NCBI GenBank assembly: GCA_030603745.1
Contig: JAUVXE010000009.1
Coordinates: 31,726-95,725, forward strand
DNA: 64,000 bases
DNA from: Coriobacteriia bacterium
Lineage (GTDB): Bacteria > Actinomycetota > Coriobacteriia > Anaerosomatales > SLCP01
Direction: 5' to 3'
Shown: piece by piece, positions 51,681-61,221 of the stretch
How positions within the stretch are numbered: position 1 is the stretch's first letter
Layout: every line of letters starts with the position of its first letter
Translations under genes and position numbers: made by a program
The notes under the pieces: model-generated
Database searches by the model: none
Told to the model about the DNA's origin: nothing
The model's input: the letters and a program-made list of their open reading frames with translations, nothing else

Positions 51681-53090
51681 ATGCGCGACGACGACCTGTT
51701 CCCGATCGACGAACCCGACGACGAGCCCAGGGAGCCCGAGCGGCCCGAGCGGCCCGAGGCCTCCGACGAGCCTGCCGCCCCTGACGACGCGCCCCCGGCC
51801 TCCGACGAGCCGCCCCCGGCCTCCGACGAGCCGCCCGACACAGATGACGCGTTCTCAGCTTCAGAGCCCGACTACGTCACCCTCGAGGGTCCGCTGCCGG
51901 TCTGCGAGTATACCGGTGAGGGCGCCGAGGAGCCGTGCGAGGAGCCGACCCTCGTCCGCCAGTGGTCGAGTGCTGCGGTGGTCACCTCGGCGGCGGTGGG
52001 CGCGGTCGTCGGCGGCATCCTGGTCGCCGCGGGCATCATGTGGGCGCTCGGGCTCTATCCCGGCGTGAGGCCGGTCGGCGAGCAGGCCGCCGGGCCGCGA
52101 CCGAGCGAGACGACGATCACCGTGGGGGCCGACGTCAACGCCGCCGTCGCCGTGGCGGCCAAGGTCACGCCCTCGGTGGTCAACGTCTCGGTCCAGCAGA
52201 GCGTGGTGAACCGGTTCACCGGTGCGGCCGAGCTGCGCGAGGTCGGCAACGGCAGCGGCGTCATCATCCGCGCCGACGGCTTCATCCTGACCAACTTCCA
52301 CGTCATCGAGGGCGCCGAGCGCATCATCGTCACGGTGGGAGTGCAGGACCTTCCCGCCGAGGTGGTCGGCGCGGACCCCTCCACCGACCTCGCCGTGCTG
52401 CGGATCGCGGGAGACGACTATCCCGTGATCGCGTTCGGCTCCTCGGCGGACCTCGAGGTGGGCCAGTTCGTTGTCGCTGTCGGAAGCCCGTTCGGGCTCG
52501 AGAAGACGGTGACGGCCGGCATCGTCTCGGCGCTCCAGCGGACACCCGAGGGTGCCGGCATCGGCATCGCCCGCTACACGAACCTCATCCAGACCGACGC
52601 GGCGATCAACCCCGGCAACTCCGGCGGCGCGCTCGTGGACGCCGAGGGGCGGCTCATCGGGATCAACACGCTCATCCAGTCGCCGGCCGGCGCGGTGGGC
52701 ACCCCGCAGTCGGCGGGTATCGGGTTCGCGATCCCGGTCGACTTCGCGCGGACGGTGGCCGATCAGCTGATCGAGACCGGCCGGGCGGTCCACCCTTACA
52801 TGGGCATCCAGACCGTCACCATCGACGAGAACCTCTCGCGCCAGTTCGACCTACCGGTGCGTAGCGGGGCGCTCGTGCAGTTCGTCGAGCCGGGCTCCCC
52901 GGCCGATCGCGGCGGACTGCGCCGCGGTGACATCATCGTGAGACTCGGCGGACGCGACATCGCCCGTGGCGAGGACGTGGTGGCGGTCATCCGCTCCTCG
53001 GCGGTGGGGGAGACGCTCGACGTGGTGATCATCCGCGCCGATGTCGAACGCGACCTGCAGGTGACCCTCGGCTCGGACGCCGGCGGCTGA
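51681..53090 (+). CDS. HtrA/DegP-type serine protease with PDZ domain
   Basis: 469 residues. An acidic, Pro-rich cytoplasmic segment with repeated P-P-A-S-D-E (1-95) precedes one membrane helix (about 97-124), and the rest is extracytoplasmic. The trypsin-like triad is H207 (T-N-F-H-V), D236 (S-T-D-L-A-V-L) and S314 (G-N-S-G-G). A PDZ domain covers about 375-465 (G-S-P-A-D-R-G-G-L-R-x-G-D). Such proteases remove or refold damaged envelope proteins. The start ATG has a weak ribosome binding site (CCGAGG). Confidence 0.93.
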   Translation: MRDDDLFPIDEPDDEPREPERPERPEASDEPAAPDDAPPASDEPPPASDEPPDTDDAFSASEPDYVTLEGPLPVCEYTGEGAEEPCEEPTLVRQWSSAAVVTSAAVGAVVGGILVAAGIMWALGLYPGVRPVGEQAAGPRPSETTITVGADVNAAVAVAAKVTPSVVNVSVQQSVVNRFTGAAELREVGNGSGVIIRADGFILTNFHVIEGAERIIVTVGVQDLPAEVVGADPSTDLAVLRIAGDDYPVIAFGSSADLEVGQFVVAVGSPFGLEKTVTAGIVSALQRTPEGAGIGIARYTNLIQTDAAINPGNSGGALVDAEGRLIGINTLIQSPAGAVGTPQSAGIGFAIPVDFARTVADQLIETGRAVHPYMGIQTVTIDENLSRQFDLPVRSGALVQFVEPGSPADRGGLRRGDIIVRLGGRDIARGEDVVAVIRSSAVGETLDVVIIRADVERDLQVTLGSDAGG

Positions 53091-53554
53091 TGCGCATCAC
53101 GATCATCGCGGTGGGCCGCCTGAAGGAGCGGCACTGGCGTGAAGCCGCCGAGGAGTACCTCAAGCGGCTCCGCCCCTACGCGACGCTCGCCGTGGTCGAG
53201 GTCGCCGACCGCGACGTCTCGCGCGACGAGGCCCGTGCGCTCGCCGAGGAGGGCGCCGACGTGCTGCGCGCCATCCCTGAGGGCGCCCGAGTGGTGGCCC
53301 TCGACATCGGCGGACGGCAGCGCTCGAGCGAGGCGGTGGCCGGATGGCTCGAGGAACTCGCCCTCGACGGGCGGAGCCACGTCGTCTTCCTCCTCGGCGG
53401 CGCGGCCGGGCTCGCCCCGGAGGTGGTGGCGCGCGCCGACGAGCGGCTCTCCCTCGGCCCGCTGACCCTCCCGCACCAGCTCGCCCGGGTCGTGCTCCTC
53501 GAGCAGGTCTACCGCGCGTTCCGCATCCGGCGTGGTGAGCCGTATCACCGTTGA
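53090..53554 (+). CDS. rlmH: 23S rRNA pseudouridine1915 N3-methyltransferase RlmH
   Basis: 154 residues, the normal length. It has the SPOUT-class knot motifs L-D-I-G-G (about 65-69, in place of the usual L-D-x-x-G), F-L-L-G-G-A-A-G-L (about 100-108) and the C-terminal L-T-L-P-H-Q-L-A-R-V-V-L-L-E-Q-V-Y-R-A and P-Y-H-R. Its start shares a base with the protease stop (TGATG), so translation is coupled. Confidence 0.94.
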   Translation: MRITIIAVGRLKERHWREAAEEYLKRLRPYATLAVVEVADRDVSRDEARALAEEGADVLRAIPEGARVVALDIGGRQRSSEAVAGWLEELALDGRSHVVFLLGGAAGLAPEVVARADERLSLGPLTLPHQLARVVLLEQVYRAFRIRRGEPYHR

Positions 53555-53653
53555 GCGCGCGCCCGCGGCGGGTTGGGTATCTACCGTGTGACGCGCAGCC
53601 GGGTACCGGTGGCGGGTCACGGCAGGTCGGACGCGCCGAGGAGGTCTCACGCC

Positions 53654-54061
53654 ATGCAAGAGCGCAGCGGTGAGCAGGTTCGGGTCGTGGAGCACCAGCG
53701 GAGGGTGTCTCCGGGCTATACGCTCGGGAGGATCATCTACTCGGTGCTCAGTGTCGCGATCGTCATCCTGGCGTTCCGGTTCGGGCTTCGCCTGTTCGGC
53801 GCGAACCCGGAGGCGGGCTTCGTGGAGTTCGTCTACCGTCTCTCCGCCCCGCTCGTCGCGCCGTTCGAGGCGGTCTTTCCGACCACCGCGCTCGATCGCG
53901 CGGTCTTCGAGTGGAACTCGCTGCTCGCGATGGTCGTCTACTCGGTGCTGGCGTGGGGTGTGACCTCGCTCCTGCTTTCGTTGACCGGTGGCCGTGCGAG
54001 CACCCGGGTGGTCGAGCAGGTACACGAGGAGCGGTCCACCCGCCGCTCCGATGCGGAGTAG
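53654..54061 (+). CDS. YggT-family membrane protein
   Basis: The ATG at 53654, after GAGGAGG (53638-53644), gives 135 residues: an Arg-rich cytoplasmic start, two membrane segments (about 27-47 and 88-110) with R-L-F-G-A-N-P near 47-53 and P-L-V-A-P-F-E-A-V-F-P between them, and a charged C-terminus. YggT proteins are small integral membrane proteins of unclear role in osmotic stress and division. The next gene is also a small stress-type membrane protein, 9 bp on. Confidence 0.75.
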   Translation: MQERSGEQVRVVEHQRRVSPGYTLGRIIYSVLSVAIVILAFRFGLRLFGANPEAGFVEFVYRLSAPLVAPFEAVFPTTALDRAVFEWNSLLAMVVYSVLAWGVTSLLLSLTGGRASTRVVEQVHEERSTRRSDAE

Positions 54062-54070
54062 GGGGCGGGC

Positions 54071-54316
54071 ATGGGTCTGTTGAGCTGGATCGCGGTCGGT
54101 CTTGTCGCCGGGCTCCTCGGCCAGGCGATCATGGGCGGAGGCGAGCGAGCCGGCTGTCTCGGCACGGTCGTCCTCGGTATCGTGGGCGCGTTCGTGGGTG
54201 GGTTCGTGATGAGCCTGCTCGGCTACGGGACCGTCGACGGCGTGAATCTCTGGTCGATACTCGTGGCGACGGTGGGCGCGGTGATCGTGCTCGCATTCGC
54301 CCGGGCACTGCGGTAG
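54071..54316 (+). CDS. GlsB/YeaQ/YmgE family membrane protein
   Basis: 81 residues, three hydrophobic segments with glycine zippers (G-L-V-A-G-L-L-G-Q near 10-18, G-I-V-G-A-F-V-G-G near 36-44). This matches the transglycosylase-associated protein family often induced by stress. No enzymatic activity is established for the family. Confidence 0.85.
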   Translation: MGLLSWIAVGLVAGLLGQAIMGGGERAGCLGTVVLGIVGAFVGGFVMSLLGYGTVDGVNLWSILVATVGAVIVLAFARALR

Positions 54317-54336
54317 GGGCGGGCCGCTCATTCGCG

Positions 54337-54365
54337 TTGCTGCATACCGGCTCTCACGCTATCCT
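54337..54365 (+). promoter_or_regulatory. Predicted argS promoter
   Basis: TTGCTG (54337-54342), exactly 17 bp, TATCCT (54360-54365), 54 bp before argS. It is one of few conventional -35/-10 pairs in the window. Confidence 0.5.
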
Positions 54366-54419
54366 TGGTAGCCCGCACGCCCGTCCCGTCGCCCACCCCT
54401 GCCGAGGAGTCTGCAGCCC

Positions 54420-56135
54420 GTGAGAGAACTCGTCGCCGACCTGGTCCGTGATGCACTCGCCGACGCCGTCCGGGCCGGTGACGTCGCCCTCGCCGAGGTT
54501 CCGGAGCCGCGCATCGAGCGCCCGCGCGATCCCGCGCACGGCGACTGGGCGACCAACATCGCGCTCGCCTCGGCGAAGAGCGCCGGGATGAACCCGCGGC
54601 AGCTCGCCGATCTGCTCGCCGCGCGGGTCGCCGACCACCCGGACGTCGCGGCGGTCGAGGTCGCGGGCCCCGGCTTCATCAACCTGCGACTCTCCGCCTC
54701 GGCGTTGCAGCGCGTGCTCACCGAGGTCCGCGCGGCAGGCGGGACGTTCGGCTCGCTCGACATCGGCGCCGGCGAGCGCGTCCAGGTCGAGTTCGTCTCG
54801 GCGAACCCGGTCGGCCCCATGCATGTGGGCCACGGCCGCTGGGCCGCTCTCGGCGACAGCATGGCGCGCATCCTCTCGCACGCCGGGTACTCGGTGCAGC
54901 GCGAGTTCTACATCAACGACCAGGGCGTGCAGATGGACGTGTTCGCCAAGTCCGTCGCCGCGCGCTATCTGGAGCTCGCGGGCGTCGAGGGCGTCGAGTT
55001 TCCCGAGGAGGGGTACCGCGGCGCCTACATCATCGAGATCGCGCGCGAGATCCTCGCCGATGAGGGCGACGGCTGGGCGAGTGCCGAGCCCGCCGAGCGC
55101 GAGCACCACTTCAAGGAGAAGGCCTACGCGCAGGTGCTTGAGCACCTGAAGAACGTGCTCTCCGGGATGGGCGTCGAGTTCGACGTCTGGTTCTCCGAGC
55201 GCACCCTGCACGCCTCGGGCCCGGACGGCGGCGCGACCCCCATCGAGCGCGCGTTCGAGCGGCTGGAGGATGCGGGCCACCTCTACGAGCACGAGGGCGC
55301 GCTGTGGTTCCGCTCGACGACGTTCGGTGACGACAAGGACCGCGTGCTCAGGAAGGCCGACGGCTCCTACACCTACTTCGCGGCCGACATCGCGTACCAC
55401 GCGGACAAGTATGACCGCGGCTTCGACCGCGTCATCGACATCTGGGGCGCGGACCATCACGGCTACGTCAAGCGCATGGAGGCCGCGGTCGCCGCGCTCG
55501 GCCACGAGGGCAAGATCACGCTCGTGATCGGCCAGCTCGTGAACCTCTTCCGCGGCGGCGAGGTCGTGCGGATGAGCAAGCGCACCGGCGAGATGGTCAC
55601 CTTCGAGGACCTGCTCGACGAGGTCGGCGCGGACGCCGCCCGCTACTTCTTCCTGCGCCGCTCGACCGACCAGCCGCTCGACTTCGACATCGCGCTCGCC
55701 AAGGAGCAGTCGAGCGAGAACCCCGTCTACTACGTGCAGTACGCCCACGCGCGCATCTGCGCGATCCTGCGTAAGGCGGCCGGCGCCGACACCGCCGATA
55801 CCGATGTCGACATCGCGGCGACCGCCCGTGATCTCGTCCGCACCGAGGCGCCGCTGTACCTGCTCGACTCCGACCCGGAACTCACGCTCATGCGCAAGCT
55901 CGCCGAGTGGCCCGAGGTCGTCGAGATATCCGCGCGCCAGCTCGCGCCCCACAAGCTCACCCGCTATGCCGAGGACCTCGCGCAGACCTTCCACCAGTTC
56001 TACACCCAGTGCCGGGTGGTCGACCCCGACGCCCCCGACCTGACCGCTGCCCGTCTGTACGCCGTCGACGCGACGAGGATCGCCCTTGCCACCGTGCTCG
56101 GGCTCATCGGCGTGTCGGCGCCCGAGAGGATGTAG
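54420..56135 (+). CDS. argS: Arginyl-tRNA synthetase
   Basis: 571 residues with the class I motifs: P-M-H-V-G-H-G-R (HIGH-like, about 137-144) and R-M-S-K-R-T-G (KMSKS-like, about 384-390). The N-terminal Add1 domain includes G-D-W-A-T-N-I-A, and the C-terminal DALR anticodon-binding domain starts near 455. It charges tRNA-Arg. The GTG start follows GAGGAG at 54403-54408 by eleven bases. lysA follows after 10 bp. Confidence 0.95.
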   Translation: MRELVADLVRDALADAVRAGDVALAEVPEPRIERPRDPAHGDWATNIALASAKSAGMNPRQLADLLAARVADHPDVAAVEVAGPGFINLRLSASALQRVLTEVRAAGGTFGSLDIGAGERVQVEFVSANPVGPMHVGHGRWAALGDSMARILSHAGYSVQREFYINDQGVQMDVFAKSVAARYLELAGVEGVEFPEEGYRGAYIIEIAREILADEGDGWASAEPAEREHHFKEKAYAQVLEHLKNVLSGMGVEFDVWFSERTLHASGPDGGATPIERAFERLEDAGHLYEHEGALWFRSTTFGDDKDRVLRKADGSYTYFAADIAYHADKYDRGFDRVIDIWGADHHGYVKRMEAAVAALGHEGKITLVIGQLVNLFRGGEVVRMSKRTGEMVTFEDLLDEVGADAARYFFLRRSTDQPLDFDIALAKEQSSENPVYYVQYAHARICAILRKAAGADTADTDVDIAATARDLVRTEAPLYLLDSDPELTLMRKLAEWPEVVEISARQLAPHKLTRYAEDLAQTFHQFYTQCRVVDPDAPDLTAARLYAVDATRIALATVLGLIGVSAPERM

Positions 56136-56145
56136 GAGTAGCGCC

Positions 56146-57507
56146 ATGGGAAAGCCGTCCGGACCCCGCACGCCTGCGGTCGCAGACCTCAAGACCGGTC
56201 ACGACCTCACGTCCGTGCTGCCGATGACCGCCGAGATCCGTGACGGCCGCCTGTGGATCGGCGGCGTGGACACGGTCGAGCTCGCGCGTGAGGCCGGCAC
56301 GGCCCTCTACGTCATGGACGAACACACGATCAGGACCCGGCTCGCCGAATACGTCAAGTGGACGCGCTACCACTGGAAGGACGTCGATGTGGTCTACGCG
56401 GGCAAGGCGTTCCTCTCGCTCGCGATGATCAAGATCGTCGCCGAGGAGGACTGCTGTCTGCTCTGCGCCTCGGGCGGCGAGCTCGCGTACGCCGTACGCG
56501 CCGGGTTCCCGATGGACCGCGTCCAGATGCACGGCAACAACAAGACCCCGGCCGAGCTCGGCGAGTGTCTCGACGCGAGGATCGGGCGCGTGGTCGTCGA
56601 CAACTTCGAGGAGATGGAGCGACTCTCGGCGATGGCGGCCGAGCGAGGCGTGACCCAGAAGGTGCTCGTGCGCGTCACGCCCGGGGTCGAGGCGGACACG
56701 CACGACTTCATCATGACCGGCGCCGAGGACTCGAAGTTCGGTTTCGGGCTGAACCAGGGACTCGCGATGGAGGCGGTCAAGCGCGCGATCGAGCTGCCGG
56801 GGATCGAGTTCGACGGCCTGCATATGCACATCGGCTCCCAGATCTTCGCGCTCCACAGCTTCGCGAAGGCCATCGAGGTCATCGTCGAGTTCATGTGCCG
56901 TATCGAGCGCGAGACCGGTGTCGCGGTGCGCATGCTCGACGTGGGAGGCGGCCTCGGTGTCGCGTACGGGGCACCCGACGAGCCCTCGACGGTGAAGGAC
57001 TTCGGCAAGGTCGTCGTCGACGGCATCAAGGAGGAGTGCGAGAAGCATGGCATCGCCGTGCCGAGGATGGCGGTCGAGCCCGGAAGGTCGATCGTCGCGA
57101 ACGCCGGTGTGACGCTCTACACGGTCGGTTCGGTCAAAGAGATCCCCGGGATCCGCACCTACGTCGCGGTGGACGGCGGTATGAGTGACAACATCCGCAC
57201 CTCGCTCTACGACGCGCACTACGAGGCCCTGATCGCGAACAAGGCCGACAAGCCCCGCGACATGGTGGCCTCCGTGGCCGGCAAGCATTGCGAAAGTGGC
57301 GACATCGTCGTCAACGACGCGCCGCTGCAGAGCCCTGAGCCCGGGGACGTGCTCTGCGTCTGCGCGACCGGCGCGTACTGCCAGTCGATGGCGAGCAACT
57401 ACAACAAGCAGGTGCGGCCCGGCGTGGTGTTCGTGCGCGACGGCGAGTGGCGCTGGTCGGTTCGCCGGGAGACCTACGACGACCTGATGCACACCGACGT
57501 GGGGTAG
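56146..57507 (+). CDS. lysA: Diaminopimelate decarboxylase
   Basis: The ATG at 56146, after AGGAG (56134-56138), gives 453 residues. The PLP lysine is in V-Y-A-G-K-A-F (about 86), H-I-G-S-Q (about 229-233) and G-G-G-L-G-V-A-Y (about 267-274) bind the phosphate, and C-E-S-G-D (about 383-387) is the substrate-side cysteine motif. It makes lysine from meso-diaminopimelate. The argS-lysA-hom-thrB order is frequent in actinomycetes, here interrupted by the minus-strand insert at 57.5-61.9 kb. Confidence 0.94.
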   Translation: MGKPSGPRTPAVADLKTGHDLTSVLPMTAEIRDGRLWIGGVDTVELAREAGTALYVMDEHTIRTRLAEYVKWTRYHWKDVDVVYAGKAFLSLAMIKIVAEEDCCLLCASGGELAYAVRAGFPMDRVQMHGNNKTPAELGECLDARIGRVVVDNFEEMERLSAMAAERGVTQKVLVRVTPGVEADTHDFIMTGAEDSKFGFGLNQGLAMEAVKRAIELPGIEFDGLHMHIGSQIFALHSFAKAIEVIVEFMCRIERETGVAVRMLDVGGGLGVAYGAPDEPSTVKDFGKVVVDGIKEECEKHGIAVPRMAVEPGRSIVANAGVTLYTVGSVKEIPGIRTYVAVDGGMSDNIRTSLYDAHYEALIANKADKPRDMVASVAGKHCESGDIVVNDAPLQSPEPGDVLCVCATGAYCQSMASNYNKQVRPGVVFVRDGEWRWSVRRETYDDLMHTDVG

Positions 57508-57525
57508 CCGACGCCCGCCTCACCC

Positions 57526-58185
57526 TCAGAGCTGCGTGATGCCGAGCACCGCCACATAGCCGCCGGCGACGCCGAGCACTGCGGCGACTATGCGGTTGCC
57601 GTGCCTGCGCAGGAACCCCTTCATGCGCGAGAGCACGTGCTCGGACCGCTCGCGGAACGCCAGGTAGATGACGATCGGAAGCGCGAGCATCCACTGAAGT
57701 GCCACGACGAACGCGACGAGCGCGAGCACCCCGGTGGCTCCGCCCCCGGATTCGAGGATCGCAGCCACTCCTCCGAGCAGGTAGGCGTATTGCACTCCGG
57801 GTGAAGCCACGGCGACCAGCCCGGCGATGAACGCTGTTCCTGGTCCGATCCGCTCGGCGCGATCGACCCAGGTCTTCTCGGCGGAGTCGTTCGTGCGGGT
57901 CCACACCCAGCCGGCGAGCGCGAGCAGACCGACCCCGATCGAGAGCACCACGCGCGCATCGAGAACTCCGGAGTCGAGGCGGAAACTGTCGCTGTCCGGC
58001 AGTGGGACCACGAAGAGCACCGTGACGCCGAGCGCGATCCGGAACACCGCATTGCCCGCGATGAACGCCGAGGCGTTCGCGACCGGTCGTGCGGTCCCGA
58101 GCAGGGCGATCACCACGATCGTCCAGGTCGGGAGTATCGATCCGGCGATCGCGAACGGAGCGATCGCCGCCAGCGTCTCCATCAT
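57526..58185 (-). CDS. GAP-family (Sap-like) polytopic membrane protein
   Basis: 219 residues, six hydrophobic segments, starting at one of two consecutive ATGs (58185 or 58182) after GGAGGAGG. The layout resembles LysE-like and GAP (Sap, sulfolipid-addressing) proteins of actinomycetes, which are thought to help export glycolipids. Substrate unknown. It is convergent with lysA with 18 bp between, no clear terminator. Confidence 0.65.
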   Translation of the reverse strand: MMETLAAIAPFAIAGSILPTWTIVVIALLGTARPVANASAFIAGNAVFRIALGVTVLFVVPLPDSDSFRLDSGVLDARVVLSIGVGLLALAGWVWTRTNDSAEKTWVDRAERIGPGTAFIAGLVAVASPGVQYAYLLGGVAAILESGGGATGVLALVAFVVALQWMLALPIVIYLAFRERSEHVLSRMKGFLRRHGNRIVAAVLGVAGGYVAVLGITQL

Positions 58186-58258
58186 CGGGCGCCTCCTCCC
58201 GGGGAGTATCCCCGAGAGAGGCGCCCGTCATGCGTCGTGTGTCACGATCCGCCGCAGG

Positions 58259-59176
58259 CTACCAAGCCAGTCCGCCGGCTCCAGCGGTCAGGCCGGTCCG
58301 ATAGAGCGTGTCGCTCATGACATCGAGCACCCACACCTCACCGGTCGAGGCGTCGCTGAAGGCGATCCGTGTCCCGTCGGGTGACCAGACCGGTCCGAGC
58401 GGGGTCACCCCCGGCGTGTTGACGTCGACCACCTCGCCGCTCATGACATCGATCAGCAGCAGGGCGTTGGCGTCTTCCTCTCTGAGCGATCCGGTCGCGC
58501 ACACGCGAGCGCCGTCCCGTGCAGGTCGCGGCGCATAGAGCCGGGCGGCCTCCGCGACAAGGGACGACGCGGTTGCGGAGCCCGTGTCGACCCGGCGCAA
58601 CACGGTGGGTGCCTGCTCCGCTCCTGTCGCGAGGAGGGAGGCTCCTTCCGCGTCGAGCGAGAACTCGCCACTCGGGGTGAACGAGAGCTCGAACACGCGC
58701 TCCTGACCGTCGGGCCCGACCGATCGAAGCTCGGTGGACGCGTCGCCCTTGAGCGAGAAGTACAGAACCCCGGACTCGTCGTCGAAGACGGCCTCGTCGA
58801 CGAGGCTGCCGTACTGGTTGTCCCAGTGCGCCTCGAATCGCCAGTCGCCGCTCTCGGCGAGGTGGAACGTGTCCCGCTCGCCCTCCGAGGAAAGGAACCC
58901 GATCGTCCCGCCACTCGGCGAGTACCTCAGACTCCTGACCCCGTCAGCACGTGCGATCTCCTGTGCGACCCCGTTCTCGACAACGAACACGACTCCGTCG
59001 AGCTCGAACGCCAGTCCCTCGAGTTCGGCGAGCTCCAGTTCGAGCGCGTCCTGTGGATCGCGATTGTCCGTCCCCACCGCGTCATCCGACGAAGTATCCG
59101 AAGACGTGCAGCCCACGATACCGGTCGTGCTGACGACCAACCACGCTCCGAGCACCAGCAGTACGATCCGTCGCAT
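58259..59176 (-). CDS. Lipoprotein with TolB/WD40-like beta-propeller
   Basis: The ATG at 59176, after a strong G-rich ribosome binding site, gives 305 residues. It has a lipobox (I-V-G-C near 23), a Ser/Asp-rich linker, then repeated beta-propeller strands with Y-S-P-S-G-G, F-T-P-S-G-E and W-S-P-D-G-T-R-I-A-F-S-D. Propellers of this kind sense or hold partners outside the membrane. It is the last gene of a four-gene minus-strand run. Confidence 0.75.
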   Translation of the reverse strand: MRRIVLLVLGAWLVVSTTGIVGCTSSDTSSDDAVGTDNRDPQDALELELAELEGLAFELDGVVFVVENGVAQEIARADGVRSLRYSPSGGTIGFLSSEGERDTFHLAESGDWRFEAHWDNQYGSLVDEAVFDDESGVLYFSLKGDASTELRSVGPDGQERVFELSFTPSGEFSLDAEGASLLATGAEQAPTVLRRVDTGSATASSLVAEAARLYAPRPARDGARVCATGSLREEDANALLLIDVMSGEVVDVNTPGVTPLGPVWSPDGTRIAFSDASTGEVWVLDVMSDTLYRTGLTAGAGGLAW

Positions 59177-59202
59177 GTGGCCCCCTTCCCCGACTCCCGT
59201 GC

Positions 59203-60303
59203 TCATCTGAGCGATGCCGCGAACGCGAGCAGCTCATCGATCCCGAGAGTGCCCTCGACACAGACCGAGATGTCCGCCTCCTGGAAGAACACCACGGTCT
59301 TCCATCCATCGTCGTAGTACGACACCGGACGCCCGTTCACCTGCGTGGTGGCCGCAGTCTCCGGGATATCCGTCACGTCGGGCAGATCGTCGGCGACGGG
59401 CTTCATGGCCAGCGTCTGCGTGATCAGCACGCAGCCATGCGGACCCTCGTACTGCTCGACCCACGACGGCCTCCCGGCGCCGTCGGCGGCGAGGGACCCG
59501 GTGTCGACGCCCGCGATGCCGCGCGTGAGCGGGCCGGCATCGGCGGGGCCGAGCGGGCGGAAGCCCAGCGTCTCGAAGGCCTCGGGCGGATCGCACTCGG
59601 AGAAGCCGAGGTCCTCGACGGTCCGAGTGCCTTCCTGGAGCGTTCCGGGATCGAGTTCGCCGGCCGGGATGGACGTCTCGCTCTCGAACTCGAGGATCTC
59701 GGTCTCGCTGACGACGACGCCGTCGGACAGGTGCTGCTCCTTGACCGGCAGCGAGGTCTCGTCGTCGATCCACACGACCTGGTCCCGATCCAACCCGAGC
59801 TTGGCGGCCCCGCGTCCACGGACGGCCTCGCGCCCGAGCAGGCGCACCCCGCGGGCACGTACGACGTCCTGGACCCGCTCACCTAGAGGGTTGTCCATCA
59901 CGAAACCGAGGTCGGGCGGGACGTTCTCAAGCACGTGAACCCTGGTCTCGCCATCGCCCGTGGTGGTCACGGTGTAGAGGGTGTCCCCGTCGCGCAGTGT
60001 GGTCGAGGCCGTCTCGCCACCGCTGCCGGTGGACTCCCACAGGTCGACGCGGTAGCGAGCCGGGCCGGCCACGATGATCCGGGAGCGGGTCGTGCGGTAG
60101 ACCCCTTTGCCGACGAGTTCCCGCTGCTCGATGCGTGCGCGCCAGCTTCCCGCCGCCCGGTAGGACGCACCTGCCTCTCGCTGGATCTCGCTCGCGAACG
60201 CGTGCCCGGACACCGCCCGCGTGCCCTGGACGCCCAGGGCGACCACGCCGGACAACAGTACCGCGGTCATGAGGGTCCGCATGGTCGTACGCTTCGTTCT
60301 CAT
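59203..60303 (-). CDS. Exported LolA/RseB-like protein with DUF4367-like C-terminus
   Basis: The ATG at 60303, preceded by GGAGGAGAG, gives 366 residues with a signal peptide or anchor (about 11-28). Residues 45-220 have the strand order of LolA/RseB-type lipid-binding folds (R-Y-R-V-D-L-W, D-G-D-T-L-Y-T-V, W-I-D-D-E-T-S-L-P-V-K). The C-terminus (Y-D-D-G-W-K-T-V-V-F-F through I-D-E-L-L-A-F-A) resembles DUF4367. Such proteins often accompany anti-sigma factors or envelope sensing. The start overlaps the preceding membrane gene by 4 bp. Confidence 0.6.
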   Translation of the reverse strand: MRTKRTTMRTLMTAVLLSGVVALGVQGTRAVSGHAFASEIQREAGASYRAAGSWRARIEQRELVGKGVYRTTRSRIIVAGPARYRVDLWESTGSGGETASTTLRDGDTLYTVTTTGDGETRVHVLENVPPDLGFVMDNPLGERVQDVVRARGVRLLGREAVRGRGAAKLGLDRDQVVWIDDETSLPVKEQHLSDGVVVSETEILEFESETSIPAGELDPGTLQEGTRTVEDLGFSECDPPEAFETLGFRPLGPADAGPLTRGIAGVDTGSLAADGAGRPSWVEQYEGPHGCVLITQTLAMKPVADDLPDVTDIPETAATTQVNGRPVSYYDDGWKTVVFFQEADISVCVEGTLGIDELLAFAASLR

Positions 60304-61211
60304 GGTCTCTCCTCCGTGTCGTTCGATCCTGCGGCGACGCGATACGCCGCCGCCCGTCCGCTCCAGTCGGTCGCGGTCGCGCCGCGACCGTGCGCCATGG
60401 CGATGCGGGCAGCCGCGGTGGCGCTCTCCGCGGCGAGCCAGGCCTGTGTCTCCAGGCCGGAGGTCATGACGAGTCGCGCAGCGGTTCGGTACTCTCGGGT
60501 CGCACGGTGGGGGGACCCCGCGCGTTCCAGGAGGCCCGCCCTCGCGAAGGCCGCGTATGCGCGACCAGCATCGGCGCCCGGACCGAGGCTCTCCTCGAAC
60601 GAGTCCCACGCGGCCAGGGCGTCGGCCGTCCGGCCGTCATGCTCGGCAGCAAGCGCGATCGTGCGCCAGGCCTCGGACTCCCATCGCGTGCCGGGTAGGT
60701 CGGCGACCAGTCGGCGCGCGGCCGCCACCGGGGCGGGGTGTCGCCACGGTTCATCCCCGACCGCCACGTGTTCGATGAACAGACGCTCGCCCTCGCGCTC
60801 CCGGATCACCGCTCGCCCCGCCGCTCCGGAGAGGGACGCCGCGAGCAGCGCCAGGAGCACGGCGACCCCGATCGCGGCTCCCCGCGGGACCCGCCTCGCG
60901 CCCGCACGGGCGAGCAGCGCCAATCCGCATCCGACAAGCGCGGGCAGGGGTGTGGCGAACAGGGGCAGGGTCCCCGTGAGCATCGCCGGCGCGGGGTTCG
61001 GCCCCCCGCCGAGGAGCGCCGCGCTCGCCGAGAGCGGTGCGAGCAGGAGCCACGCCGCCGCGCTCACGGCCGGGTGGCCGGTCGCGTGGAGTTCCGGCGC
61101 GCCCGCTCCGGCCGCGAGCCGAGCGGCGGCCGCCAACGACAGGTGGCCCCACGCGATGCCCGCGAGTGCCGTCCGAAGACGGCCGCGGGAGTGCTCAGGC
61201 GTTCGTGGCAT
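60300..61211 (-). CDS. Membrane protein with TPR-like C-terminal domain
   Basis: 303 residues. The first 140 hold three or four hydrophobic segments; the remainder is helical and TPR-like (A-L-A-A-W-D-S-F, A-Y-A-A-F-A-R-A-G-L-L). Very Ala-rich and of unknown family. It is 10 bp after the C39-like peptidase gene and overlaps the LolA-like gene, so the four genes form one operon. Confidence 0.5.
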   Translation of the reverse strand: MPRTPEHSRGRLRTALAGIAWGHLSLAAAARLAAGAGAPELHATGHPAVSAAAWLLLAPLSASAALLGGGPNPAPAMLTGTLPLFATPLPALVGCGLALLARAGARRVPRGAAIGVAVLLALLAASLSGAAGRAVIREREGERLFIEHVAVGDEPWRHPAPVAAARRLVADLPGTRWESEAWRTIALAAEHDGRTADALAAWDSFEESLGPGADAGRAYAAFARAGLLERAGSPHRATREYRTAARLVMTSGLETQAWLAAESATAAARIAMAHGRGATATDWSGRAAAYRVAAGSNDTEERP

Positions 61212-61221
61212 CCCGCACCCC